Of a DNA stretch of 64,000 bases, positions 21,596 through 32,219 are shown one piece after another; within the stretch, counting starts at the first letter, position 1, and each line of letters begins with the position of its first letter. The position numbers were made by a program, and so were the translations under genes. The DNA comes from Torymus aiolomorphi (lineage: Eukaryota; Arthropoda; Insecta; Hymenoptera; Torymidae): positions 15,362,201 to 15,426,200 of the forward strand of contig CM070877.1 in NCBI GenBank assembly GCA_036365515.1, read 5' to 3'. The notes beneath the pieces are model-generated. The model saw only the letters and a program-made list of their open reading frames with translations, did not search any database and was not told the origin of the DNA.

Positions 21596-22184
21596 ATGGC
21601 CAATCTAAAGTTGTTGGAGAGCGAGCTCGATCTCCACAACCACGAGAAAGACGGGCATACACTGTCAAAACATGTTATGACGCCCGATAATGCTGCTGGT
21701 CGAATCAGGTAAGCGACGAAAATTCATCAGCGCTTACGAAAGCAAGAGTTCAGCTGAAAGGTGGATAAAGGCAGCAATAAATGCAAACAAAGAATCTTAT
21801 ACTGCTTGGTATGAAGTGCCATCGGACTGGGATAAAGAAGTGTTTGAGTGCCCTCCCAAAGCCTCAGTCGGCTTCGGTATGAGCCCAGGTGATAAATACA
21901 CCATCCAGCTATATTCGTTAGTGGTCCTTCTCCAGAAGATGCCGGAAAATCATGTAAAAGATATGCTCTTAGTGAGTAGTTATCCGTTGATAGAAAAACC
22001 GGGGTGCTTCTCCATCGTCGCGGAGGACGAGGAGTCTCATCCCAGGATAAATCTGCCAGTCCACTCAATTCCAAAAAATTGGAGGGGTGACAATCAGTGC
22101 GGCTCCGTCACGGCATCTTCCAGAACGAGCGTCGCACAGTGGGCTATAAAATGCAAAAAAGTATCAAAATTCTCGATACACTAG
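21596..22184 (+). pseudogene. Bacterial CdiA-CT RNase A-like toxin domain, frame-broken
   Basis: Two overlapping frames cover one domain. The first (21596-21712) starts MANLKLLESEL and contains GHTLSKHV, the N-terminal signature of RNase A-like C-terminal toxins of bacterial contact-dependent inhibition and polymorphic toxins. It stops at TAA 21710. The second (open from 21681, ATG 21690, to 22184) continues with a SSAERWIKAAINAN helix, VGFG, a VVLLQK strand and LLVSSYP, in the family order. One indel between 21681 and 21710 separates them. In the family two histidines near the start and a T-x-Y near the end are important; here the histidines are at 21656 and 21671, and the threonine position reads serine (SSY). 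About 60 extra residues follow. Recognition is by pattern only. Origin by transfer is inference. Confidence 0.6.
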
Positions 22185-22352
22185 AAAAATGAATATTTCT
22201 TGATTATTTTTGTGCAAATCGACAGTTTCAAACATTATCTTTAATATTTTTTTGATCGTTTACAGGATTATTTCATTTTACTGTAACTGTGGAATGCGTA
22301 CAAGCTAAAACAATTGAAGAATCATTATTTTCGCTTTTAAAATTCGAGCTTT

Positions 22353-23249
22353 ATGATTGACGGAGGAATTAATAGAGTTGGAAGAAAGGATAAGATGGAG
22401 GAAATCGTAATAACATTATTGGAAGACAAGAATAAAAAGGAAAATCAGGTAGAATGGCTAACGAAGAAACTGTCAACAGAAAGAGAGGAAGTAAGGAAAA
22501 TGAGAAAGGAGGACAAAGAGGTATTTAAGGATTTGGAAAAGAAATTGGAAGAACAGAGGAAAATAAGTGAGAGAAACGAAAGGAAACTGGAAGGGACACG
22601 CAACCAGATAAGTATGCTCAAACTAGAGCTAGGCAAGTTGGAAGAGAATAGCCGCAGGAGGATGGACAGTTTCATGGAAGGAATAGAGGCAAGACAAGAG
22701 GGCAAGAGGAAGGAGAGTAATAGGAAAGACAAAAACCACAATGAGGTGGACGGAAAGAGATGCAGTGAGGTAAGCAGGTATAAGAAACCGAAGAAGTTGG
22801 AAGACACAGAGCTGGAGAAGGAGATGGCATGGAGAGCAGAGAACAAAAACAACATTTTGATAAGAGGAGTGACCTGCAGGACGGAAAGAGACTTTAAAGA
22901 GGTAGTGAGTACGATAAGAGAAAGGTTCGGAGTAGCACTGGAGGTGAAAGATGTATGGGAAATAGACGAAGGACTCGTTATCAGAGTGGCGGATATGTGG
23001 CAGAAAATTAAGGTTATGCAAAATAAATATAAGATGAGAGGGACAAGGATAGTATTAAAGGATTTACTAACAATAAGAGAGAAGGAAGTAACGGAATGGA
23101 TTGAGGAATTCGCACAGTCGCTCAGAGATGAAGGAAAGGAGACGCAAACAGATTATTTAAAGATTAAAATAAATGATATGTGGTTGGAGTGGAACGAGGA
23201 GGAAGGAGATCTCAGCCCTAGCAGGGAGAGATTTCAAAGGAGGCACTAA
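22353..23249 (+). CDS. LINE ORF1 protein
   Basis: The frame is 298 residues and intact. Residues about 10-110 form a long charged heptad-type coiled coil (KKLSTEREEVRKMRKEDKE). Residues about 165-270 resemble the RNA-binding domain of LINE ORF1 proteins (NNILIRGVTCRTERDF, then GTRIVLKDLLTIREKEVTEW). Such proteins bind element RNA and act as nucleic-acid chaperones in the retrotransposition particle. The ORF2 frame begins inside its 3' end. An earlier 5' start is not excluded; the first ATG of the open frame is used. Confidence 0.7.
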   Translation: MIDGGINRVGRKDKMEEIVITLLEDKNKKENQVEWLTKKLSTEREEVRKMRKEDKEVFKDLEKKLEEQRKISERNERKLEGTRNQISMLKLELGKLEENSRRRMDSFMEGIEARQEGKRKESNRKDKNHNEVDGKRCSEVSRYKKPKKLEDTELEKEMAWRAENKNNILIRGVTCRTERDFKEVVSTIRERFGVALEVKDVWEIDEGLVIRVADMWQKIKVMQNKYKMRGTRIVLKDLLTIREKEVTEWIEEFAQSLRDEGKETQTDYLKIKINDMWLEWNEEEGDLSPSRERFQRRH

Positions 23250-26200
23250 AACAAGCAATATAAAAGGATTCGACATAATTATGTTGCAGGAAACCTGGCT
23301 CGAGGAGGACAGAAGGAAAGGAACCATAGGCAAGTTAAGTAAGGAGTACACCTGGAAAGTCAAAGTGGCAACCAGGGAGAACAGGAAAGGCAGAGCTAAA
23401 GGAGGGATATTGGTAGAAGTAAGGAAGAAAAATCTGAACAACGTCGAAATGGAGGAATGGGAGTATGGAATATTGGTGAAAGGAATAAGGACAGTCGAAG
23501 GAACATGTAGCATTATCATTATTTACAACAATGCAGGAGTAGATAAGGAGATTGGAATGCAAGAATTGGAGAGAGACAAGTAAATGGAGGAGGAACTGAA
23601 AGGCAAGGCAGGAGCAGGAGATCGGAAGATAAGACAATAAATGCAGAAGGCATAAAACTGCTGAGAATAGGAGAAGATCTAGGTTTGGAAATAAGGAATG
23701 GAAACACAGAAGGCGACTGGAAAGGGGAAGCAACAAATGTAGGATGTAACCCAGGGTCAGTAATTGACCTACTATTGGAAAGAAGAGATGGGAAACCATC
23801 GGTGGTAAAGGAAATGAGGATAGAGGAAAGAATTGAATCAGACCATCTGCCGGTAAGCTTCATCATCAAGGGAAGGGAGATAGTAAGAAGAAAAAACAAG
23901 CACAGCGGGGAAGAGATAACAGGGGAACCACAGCAACTAAAGTGGAATGAGAAGAAAAAGGAGCAGTATGAAAAAAAGATGGAGGAGAAGGAGGATATTA
24001 AAATGGTGGGAATAAATAGTCCGGAGGAAAAATGGAGAAACATGCTAAACTGTATAAAAGAAACCGGTAAGGAACTAAGAATGGTAAGAAGGAAAGGGAC
24101 CCAGGAGCGAAGGAAGGCAGACTTTGAAGGGGAGGCGAGACAGCAGAGGAGATTAGTATGGAAGTGTTTAAAAGATTATTTGAAAACAAAGGGAGAAGAG
24201 GAAAAGGCAAAGCTGAATCAGGAAAGGAAGAAACTGAAAGAGATCAGACTAAGGATCAGGCAGGAAAGCGCAGAGGAAAAATGGAGGAAAGTAGCACACA
24301 GCAGAAATGCTAATGAGTTCTGGGAAGCAGTTAGAGAGTACAAACCAAGGAAAAAACCCAGCATGGAAGAAATAGGAAAGGATCAATGGCTGGAACATTT
24401 TAAAAAACTGTTGAACGGAAAGAGTGAAGAGGAGTAGACCAGCGGAAAGGAGAAGGAGGAGGACAGAGAACGTGAAGGAACTGGCACGCAGCAAGAATGG
24501 CCTATGAATGAAGAGGAAAGTCTGAATAAGGATATTGAGCAGGAAGAGATAGAAAGAGCGTTGAGAAGATTAAGAAGGAACAAGGCAGCAGGAGAAGATG
24601 GAATCCAGGGTGAGTTTCTAAAGAACATGTCGGAAGGATGGAAACAAGCGTTCAAAGATGTGTTAAACGAACTATGGAAAGAGGGAAAAATAATCGATGG
24701 TTGGAAAACGGCTAGGATATACCCAATACATAAAGGAGGAGAGGAAAATGAAACAGCGAACTACAGGGGAGTCTCGTTATTAGACATTGGGTACAAAGTT
24801 CTGACTAACATAATGAATGTTAGACTGAGAGACTGGTTGGAGAAGAATAATGGATGGAGGGAAAGTCAAGCAGGTTTCCGAAGAAACAGGAGTACAAGGG
24901 ATCACATCTTCACACTGAACAGCCTAATAGGAAACAAACTGAGAAGAAGGAAAGGGAGACTCTATATAGCATATATTGATTTTAAAACAGCGTTTGATGT
25001 GATAGATAGAGGAATTTTGCTGGAAAAGCTAGAAGGAAAGGGGGTGAACGGAAGGATGTTGAAAATGATTGGGAGTATTTACGAAACAACGAGAAATGAA
25101 GTCATAACGAAGGAAGGTATTACGGAAAGTTTCAGAACAAAGAAAGGAGTTAGGCAAGGCTGCCCACTCAGCCCAACTCTATTCAGCGTGTATATTGATG
25201 ACCTAGACGAAAGATGGGAGAGATACAAGGAAGGAGGTACGGTAATAGGAAAGAGGAAGATATACGGGTTGAAATTTGCAGACAATGTCGCGATGGTATC
25301 GGACACAGGAGAAGGACTGCAGTGGATGTTAAATGACTTGGAAAGATATGCGGAAGAGAACAGGATGGAGGTTAACATAAAGAAGACGAAAATAATGGTA
25401 TGTAGAAACGGAGGAGCACTGAAGAAAGGGGAGAGGTGGGATTATAAAGGAGAGGAATTGGAAAGTGTAAGCGATTTCAAATATCTGGGATACTGGTTCA
25501 ACTGCAGAGAAAGGAACGACACACAAGTGAGAAAGCTCGAGGAAAGATCAAGGAAAGCAACTAACGCAGCATGGGGAATCATGAAAAGGGCAAAGGTCAA
25601 CACCTTGAGAAGAAGGATGCTGTTAATGAATGCGTTAGCCAAGGCAGGAGGGCTATACGGAGTGGAGGTATGGGGCTGGAGGAAATGGAAAGAGATGGAA
25701 AGAACCAAAGGAAGATTTGTAAAGATGGCGATGGGCCTAAACACTAACACGCCAGGGTACATGTGGAGAACAGAGGCAGGGGAAAGAAGTATGGAAATCG
25801 AAACAAGAAGGAGAGCGGGAGGATACCTACTTAAGATAATGAGGATGGAAGAAGAGAGATGGCCCAAAATATGCCTAAGAGAAGAAGCGAGAAATATCCT
25901 AAATGGAGAGCCAACGGCGTGGGGAAGAGAGCTGGAAGAAGCAATGAAGGAAACAGGGGGAAAAAAGCTGGCAAGAATGATCTGGAACAGAGAAGAAACA
26001 GGAGAGGTGGAAAGTTATCTGAACGAGAAGAACCAGGACAAAGCGGAACAGGAAATGAAGGAAGATAAGGAAAGCATCGACGGATCGGAATATTGGAAAT
26101 ACTACAGGAGATGGCTACCGGAGGTGGAAGGAGGCAGTTATTGGAAGGACAAGGATACGGAGGGAAGGGCAAAAGAAATGTGGGCAAGGATAAGGGTAGG

Positions 26201-26530
26201 AAACATAAGCAAGGAGGGAAAGAAAGGATTCAGAGAAATGAAATGTAGGGTTTGTGATGCAGAAGACGAAACCTTAAAGCATGTCTGGGGACCTGTAGGA
26301 TGGCAAAGGAGGAGGTAAAAGAGGAAAGCAGAAATTGGATTGAGGAGTGGATTAAGGGCAAGGAGGAGGAAGACTGGTTAAAAGAACTGGAGGAAGAACT
26401 CAGAGGGAAAGTTAACTGTAGGATGTGTAAGTACGTAGAGGAATTCGAAAGTCTAGGCAAAAAGAAAAGTGAGGAAAGAAGGAAAGCCATGGAAAAAATA
26501 ACTAACCTAGAAGGAATTTTTGAAGACTGA
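23226..26530 (+). pseudogene. LINE ORF2: endonuclease and reverse transcriptase, inactivated
   Basis: An endonuclease piece (DIIMLQETWL, 23262-23583) lacks the N-terminal strand and is followed by a frame change and loss of the GDFN region near 23583-23600. The same frame then runs from about 23600 to 26318, broken by one TAG at 24435. Reverse transcriptase motifs are NYRGVSLLDIGYK, ESQAGFRRNRSTRDH, YIAYIDFKTAFD and GVRQGCPLSP. The catalytic box reads GLKFADNVAMV, so the second aspartate of FADD is asparagine. The C-terminal zinc site begins CRVCDAEDETLKHV, then the frame shifts near 26300 to the last frame (26300-26530). It is not capable of activity. Confidence 0.85.
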
Positions 26531-26944
26531 AGAAAAACTAGAAGACTGAGAAGGAAGTAAAGGGGGAGGAAGTAAGAAGGTATAAGTAATGAGAAAAAAA
26601 AGGAATAAGAATGACAAGCAAAGCAGAGAGATTGAGTGACAAAACTTTAAGTATAGGCAGGAAATAATTTTTAGGTACGGTCAGTATTAAGTGTGATTTA
26701 AGATAAGGAATGAATGAGAAAGCGTAATAAATCCGTAAATAAGAAATGTCGGGAACCAAAGATGTAAAAATTCTGTATCTTAGCTAAGTAAGAAAAGTAA
26801 TATTATTAATGATGTTCATGAATCCTATGTAAAAAGCGCTAAGCTGTACTGGAGAGAATTAATAAATAAAAAATATAAACTCTACATCTCCACAAAATTT
26901 CAACATGACTAAACCAATTTTTTTTCTCTAGTTATCATGCGATA

Positions 26945-28150
26945 AAGAAAATGACTGTAAAATACGATAATTTTAAATATCAAATATCTCAAAAAGTAAT
27001 CGAACGATGTTGATGAAAATTCGTACACATATATTAACTATATCCGACACAAAGTGTCTATAAATTTGGAGCTGATTCATCGAGCCGTTCTCGAGAAATT
27101 ACGATATGAAAAAAAGGTTAAAAAAAATTTAACCACAAATATCTCTGAAATTTATGGACCAATCATTTTGCCCAAAGAACTCGACCGAGAGCTATCCAAA
27201 ATCTACCCCTACAAAAATTTTTAAGGCGATTAACCTTTTCGTACCGTATGCGCCCTGTAGGACCCACTTTGTTCAACATGCTGTAGAAATCTGAAATTTA
27301 ATAATTTTTTAAATCTACTTATTTAGTCATGTTCTCTTATTCAAGGGGAAGCCCCTCTGGCCATTCAAATTAAATTTTTTTGTTTTCTTCCGTTTCGTTT
27401 AGTACATTAAAAAAGGGCTCGGCATTGAAAATTGGGATTTGACGAAAATTCGGATCTTGAATGATTTAGAATAAAAAAATGGTTAATGGTTATTTTTTTT
27501 TATTTTGAGTGATGGATCTTGTTAATGAGACAACGTACTAAGAATCTATTACTATCCGAGTTCAATAAAATAATTCTACTGGCGGGTATGGGTTGCATGG
27601 GTCCTCCAGGACCTACTTGGAAAATAGTACTTATCGACACTTTTGGAAAAAAAACTGTCGATTGATCTTAGTTAAAGCCTCCATAATTATAGTATACAAA
27701 AAAAAGTCACTTTTTCCACGGGAAAGGGGTCTCGGTACGAAAGGGTTAAGCCAATTTTATTCTCGTAATCATGTTTCATACAAAACGCATTTTTTTCATT
27801 TTTCAATTTTTTTTTCTCAAAAACTAGTCGACAGAATGAATTCAACTTTTTACAGATTAGTTATTTATATTCTGCATGATCATGATTTTTTTCAAAAAAA
27901 TTAACCATTTATTTTTGGAGTTATAAGTTTAAAAAAAGAAACACGTTTTTGTTAATAACAAAAGAATTGTAAAGAATTGTAATAGCTAATGTATTTTTTT
28001 TATAAAATATAGGTTTTTTTATGCTCTGTCGAATGCTATTTATCTGATTCAAATATCTTAATGTTATCATTAAAAAAACGCAAAAATAAATTTTGCGAAA
28101 ATTGAAAATTTGAAATAAAACAAAAACGCATCGGCGAATCAAAAAGTGGA
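26945..28150 (-). repeat. Repeat family R, inverted copy split by a MITE
   Basis: It is the reverse complement of 61850-62560. For example, TGATTCGCCGATG and ATCATGAT.ATGCAGAATAT.AATA appear in both. The CTCGACCGAGAGCTATCC region at 27180 mirrors GGATAGCTCTCGGTCGA at 62300. The match is interrupted exactly by the TTAA-flanked insertion 27234-27745. No gene. Confidence 0.7.
27234..27745. mobile_element. piggyBac-type MITE
   Basis: A 512-bp insertion flanked by TTAA (27230-27233, 27746-27749) with inverted ends CCTTTTCGTACCG and, from the right, CCCTTTCGTACCGAGACCCC. Just inside, CTGTAGGACCCACTT and its inverse-like AGGTCCTGGAGGACCC form subterminal repeats. Copy 61850-62560 of repeat R shows the empty site. 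No coding capacity. Confidence 0.8.
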
Positions 28151-28916
28151 TTTCCTTCCCGAATTAGCACAAGTATAGTCTCGAAAGTCTGATGAGTAAA
28201 TGTTCAACTTAGGGCTCTTGTACGAATGGAGGAATAGCGAGGAAAGACGTATTAAAGGGCGCGGCAGCGCCCTGCTTGGCGAGTTATAAGGAACGAAGTG
28301 ACGGACGAGCGAGCGGGGCGAAGGCGCACCCTTTATTCTTTGGGTTGGGTCTCTAACCTTACTATTTTTTCCTTCTTATTCCTTCAAAAAGGAACACGTC
28401 TAACAATGTATAACCAAAAAATGTGTGTACTCTCAAAATTATAACCTCAAAAATTTTGTAAAATCTTGTATAAAAATTGCGTAATTCAAATATAAGAATT
28501 AATATTGCAACGAAGGCTTCGCTTCTTCGTTGCTAAATCACCGCGTCATGATAGGTTAGATTCGCACGGCGAAAATTCGACGAGTCATAGGTGTCGTTTA
28601 GGTTAGTAATTAACTCGTGCGCGGGCACACACAGCCTGCTTCGCGGAGGTGCGCCACAACCTCGACGCGCGCAGCAACTCGCGCAGAAACGACCATACCG
28701 CCGCCACAGCCGCGCGCGCTGCTTTGCGCGGGAAAATTAACGTATATAAATCCGGCACTCTCCAGTGTGAGGGAGACCTTTAACGACCATTCTCCAGTCT
28801 ACATCCTCACTAATCAACCTTTTAGCACTGTGCACACACAGGCTAATTCGTCCGAACACTCCGTTTTCATTAATTCCTTGCCGCCGCGTTTCCAAGTGCG
28901 ACGATCGATCCGTCTC
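28151..28916. other. CpG-rich stretch, no confident gene
   Basis: It contains GGGCGCGGCAGCGCCC near 28258 and a GC-rich region 28600-28900. A 113-residue plus-strand frame (28617-28958) is biased by the GC-rich sequence and has no domain; it also runs into the fold-back element that starts at 28922. I do not call a gene. Confidence 0.4.
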
Positions 28917-28921
28917 CGACG

Positions 28922-29908
28922 CACAGTGTTCTATTTTGAAAAAAAATGGACAAAATGAAATATCTCGCGAACGGATATCGATAGCCGGATGAATCTAACT
29001 GCATTTTAAAGTTGAAGTAATGTACAATAAAGGAAAAATAGTCCAGTACTGATCATTTGACCCTGTGACCTTAGAAATGAAAAATGAAAGTCGAATAAAT
29101 AACGAATTTTTGGCTTTTTCATTGTAGACTTTTGTGGCTATCAATTTTTTCGATCAAAAAAATATGTACTCCTGTAGTGTTTGATGCAAGGAATCCGAAT
29201 TTGATGTCAGAATTGTCCTATCGCACACCAATTTGTTTTTAAAGCTGAAAACTCCATAAAAAATACAAAAAATTCACCCTGGAAGAAATGGAATATTATT
29301 GAGTAATTTCGACTTCGGATTTGGATTCAGCTTATCATAATACATGGGTACAAAAACGCTTGTATTTAATACAATTTTATTAAAGAGTATGAAAATATTG
29401 TAAAAAATGCCATTTTTTAATAACCCTTAAATTTTAATAATTCATATATGCACCTACAAATTTGTGTACTTGTATTTATGTACCCATGTATTGTGATTCG
29501 CTGAATCCGAATTTGAAGTCGAAATTACTCAATAATGCTCCATTTTTTCAGGGTGAATTTTTCGTATTTTTTATGGAGTTTTCAGATTTAAAAACAAATT
29601 GGTGTGCGATAGGACAATTCTGACATCAAATTCGGATTCCTTGCATCAAACACTACAGGAGTACATATTTTTTTGATCGAAAAAATTGATAGCCTGAAAG
29701 TCTACAATGAAAAAGCCGAAAATACGTTATTTATTCGACTTTCATTTTTCATTTCCAAGGTCACAGGGTCAAATGATCAGTACTGGACTATTTTTCCTTT
29801 ATTGTACATTACTTCAACTTTAAAATGCAGTTGGATTCATCCGGCTATCGATATCCGTTCGTGAGATATTTCATTTTGTCCATTTTTTTTTCAAAATAGA
29901 ACACTGTG
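28922..29908. mobile_element. Fold-back element with 5-bp duplication
   Basis: It is 987 bp. The ends are CACAGTGTTCTATTTTG and its inverse; the 5-base duplication CGACG lies at 28917-28921 and 29909-29913. Arms of about 430 bases (28922-29355 and 29475-29908) are near-identical inverted copies around a loop of about 115 bases. It has no protein-coding capacity. The superfamily is not assigned; a 5-base duplication with CACAG ends does not match a group I can name safely. Confidence 0.8.
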
Positions 29909-29913
29909 CGACG

Positions 29914-30650
29914 TCGACCGCCGCCTTAGAACGTCCGGAGCACACGTCTATCCTCTCCGCCACGAACTATCCGGTACCTAGACGAGCTTACCCGAGTTGT
30001 CCACGAACCATACATAGATCCTAGATTGACCGACTCTCTCCGGAATTGCCGCTGACTCTAACATTGTGCACACACGTCGCTAGGGTCAGAGTGACTCCTG
30101 GAATACGAATACCAGCTAAAACGTGTACACACGTATACCTGGGGGTTCCTAGACTATCCGGAACAGGAACGTTGAAGGACTGGGATTCATTTCTTCCCTA
30201 CTATCGTGCACACATGGAGTAGATCAGGATAGTCCCAAAACGGTGCAGTTTCACTGGTGATCGTGCACACATGGCACCAAGGGAACACGGATCTATCCAG
30301 ATCTGTAATCTCCAGGAACACCGGAACACGTGGTGTCCCTACCGCCGTACACACACGGGGTAGGAACATACAAGTTCCCCGGGGCTAAACTCACCCAGGG
30401 CTCGTGCACACACGTCCCTAGGAGAGTGACATCGTTCGTAGACAGCGGAACGCCGGAACCAGCCGCGTCCCTGCCATCGTGCACACACGGGGCAGGAACG
30501 AACTGGCTCCTTGGCCTCGTGCACACACGTGTCTAGGCGAGTAACTGACCCGTTCCTAGACGGCGGGATGCGGAACACCCTTGCTACTGACGTACTGACG
30601 CTACAAAAACCGTTTTCCCAGACTATCTCCTGATCGCACCTTGTAACCAC
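29914..30650. repeat. Degenerate repeats centred on GTGCACACAC
   Basis: GTGCACACAC or a one-base variant (GTACACACAC, GTGTACACAC, GTGCACACAT) recurs at about 30065, 30121, 30205, 30260, 30348, 30404, 30479 and 30519, mostly 40-90 bases apart. The bases between also echo each other (GGGGCAGGAACGAACTGG / GGGGTAGGAACATACAAG; GTCCCTAGGAGAGT / GTGTCTAGGCGAGT). One more GTGCACACAC lies at 28831, left of the fold-back element, so the array was probably split by that insertion. Open frames on both strands here follow the repeat and are not called. Confidence 0.6.
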
Positions 30651-31216
30651 CCTGCGTTCGATACCTTTCGTCGGAAAAACCGCCCGCCGCGAGAGGGCGT
30701 TAGCGTGTAACTGTAATAACGATCCGTAGTAAGTGCGTTTTCTGGTCTTGTGTGTTTCAGATGGCTTAATCTACGGCGTGGCAGACCACCTAACCAGTTT
30801 GTCATTATTGCCAATTATTGTTTATACAGTTTATATTCCTTTATTTCGTAAATAAACTTATATTTTTGTTATTTCTTTTGCTAAAATAGTATCTTGTAAT
30901 TTCATTCAAGCCACTTGAACCTCCTTATCCCCCCCCCCCCCATCAGTGAACTCTGGAAAACTATTGAGCGTCCGGCAGGGGGCGGAGTATACCGTTACAA
31001 TATAAATATCAATTAAAAATATTGTAACACGTGCGCGAGTTAGGTAATTCGCTATTCGAATTCCCCGCGCCGAGCAAGCGTGCTCAGCCCCAACGGTAAT
31101 AGAACGGTTTTGCGACGGTAATATGCTCGTTGAGCACCTGCGGAACTGCTATCGATATCACAAGTCACGGCAGCCATCTTGACTCGTGCTACGGTGCCGA
31201 GTCAACGAATTGCTTA
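30651..31216. other. Unassigned DNA with a C13-14 run
   Basis: It contains a poly-C run at about 30930-30943 followed by a GGCAGGGGGCGGAGTA purine stretch and then TGTAACACGTGCGCGAG at about 31024. This could be the polypurine tract and start of an unrelated LTR, but I cannot find a matching second LTR or target duplication. No gene. Confidence 0.35.
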
Positions 31217-32219
31217 CTACGGAAGTTTGTAACCACCACTGAGCAGCGTGGCGCTAGTGGTCGCGATTGCGTGGTGCACGACGTCGGTGGGACTGTTTGT
31301 TTCACCTGCATGGTGCATGTGGATGTAACTCGTTCAAACTTTGGCCTTTTTTGCATAATTAACATTGCGGTTAATGGCCTTGACAAAGAAACATCACTAA
31401 TATGAGATAAAATCCATCTTTGTAAATTAATTAGATACTTCTAATGGAAATATTAGCGGATCCTTTCCTTTATAGCGAACTGTAATCTATTCAAGTGTTT
31501 TTACCATCTGTGAATAACAGTCATCAAATACTAATATTTACAACTGTAATAACAATAATTACTTTAATATTGTTAATACACCTTGAACCTTGAAATACAA
31601 TATGTTGTCTATATTAGAAAAAAGATTTCAAAGCCATAAACGAATAACAAGAGAAGACAAAAAGGTTAAGTCGCTATTCGCTATGTCACCATATCACATG
31701 CACCATGGAGGTGGTTTTTGCCACTTGAATGGTGCATGTGATATGGTGACATAGCGAATAGCGACTTAACCTTTTTGTCTTCTTCTTGTTATTCGTTTAT
31801 GGCTTTAAAATCTTTTTTCTAATATAGACAACATATTGTATTTCAAGGTTCAAGGTGTATTAACAATATTAAAGTAATTATTGTTATTACAGTTGTAAAT
31901 ATTAGTATTTGATGACTGTTATTCACAGATGGTAAAAACACTTGAATAGATTACAGTTCGCTATAAAGGAAAGGATCCGCTAATATTTCCATTAGAAGTA
32001 TCTAATTAATTTACAAAGATGGATTTTATCTCATATTAGTGATGTTTCTTTGTCAAGGCCATTAACCGCAATGTTAATTATGCAAAAAAGGCCAAAGTTT
32101 GAACGAGTTACATCCATATGCACCATGCAGGTGAAACAAACAGTCCCACCGACGTCCTGCACGACGCAATCGCGACCACTAGCGCCACGCTGCTCAGTGG
32201 CGGTTACAAGCTTCCGTAG
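31217..32219. mobile_element. Near-perfect 1-kb palindrome (fold-back element)
   Basis: The two ~498-base arms are almost identical inverted copies, centred at about 31718 with a loop of only about six bases (TTTTTG). The ends are CTACGGAAG and CTTCCGTAG. A 4-base duplication CTTA is at 31213-31216 and 32220-32223. Differences between arms are few (for example GGTGCATGTGGATG versus GGTGCATATGGATG). The open frames in the arms are mirror images and are not genes. Confidence 0.85.

Larger units (their letters stand above)
22330..26880 (+). mobile_element. LINE (non-LTR retrotransposon), damaged
   Basis: Two-ORF layout: ORF1 at 22353-23249, then an ORF2 region to 26530, then about 350 bases of 3' sequence ending in AATTAATAAATAAAAAATA near 26876. 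The sense strand is strikingly purine-rich (GGAAAGGAGG-type runs), unlike flanking DNA. ORF2 is broken in several places and its catalytic FADD is FADN. The clade looks R1/jockey-like but I cannot fix it. No target duplication was identified. Confidence 0.85.

Noticed and set aside
21681..21712. Programmed frameshift or tiny intron in the toxin-like gene
   Set aside because: The GTAAGC after CAG resembles a donor, but the only nearby AG would give an intron of about 38 bases; no slippery site seen. A simple indel is more likely.
17787..22184. Integrated polydnavirus or poxvirus segment
   Set aside because: Ankyrin-PRANC resembles viral proteins, but no other viral genes, circularisation motifs or viral promoters are seen, and the gene has a spliceosomal intron.
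28617..28958. 113-residue GC-rich frame
   Set aside because: No domain; crosses the border of a fold-back element at 28922.
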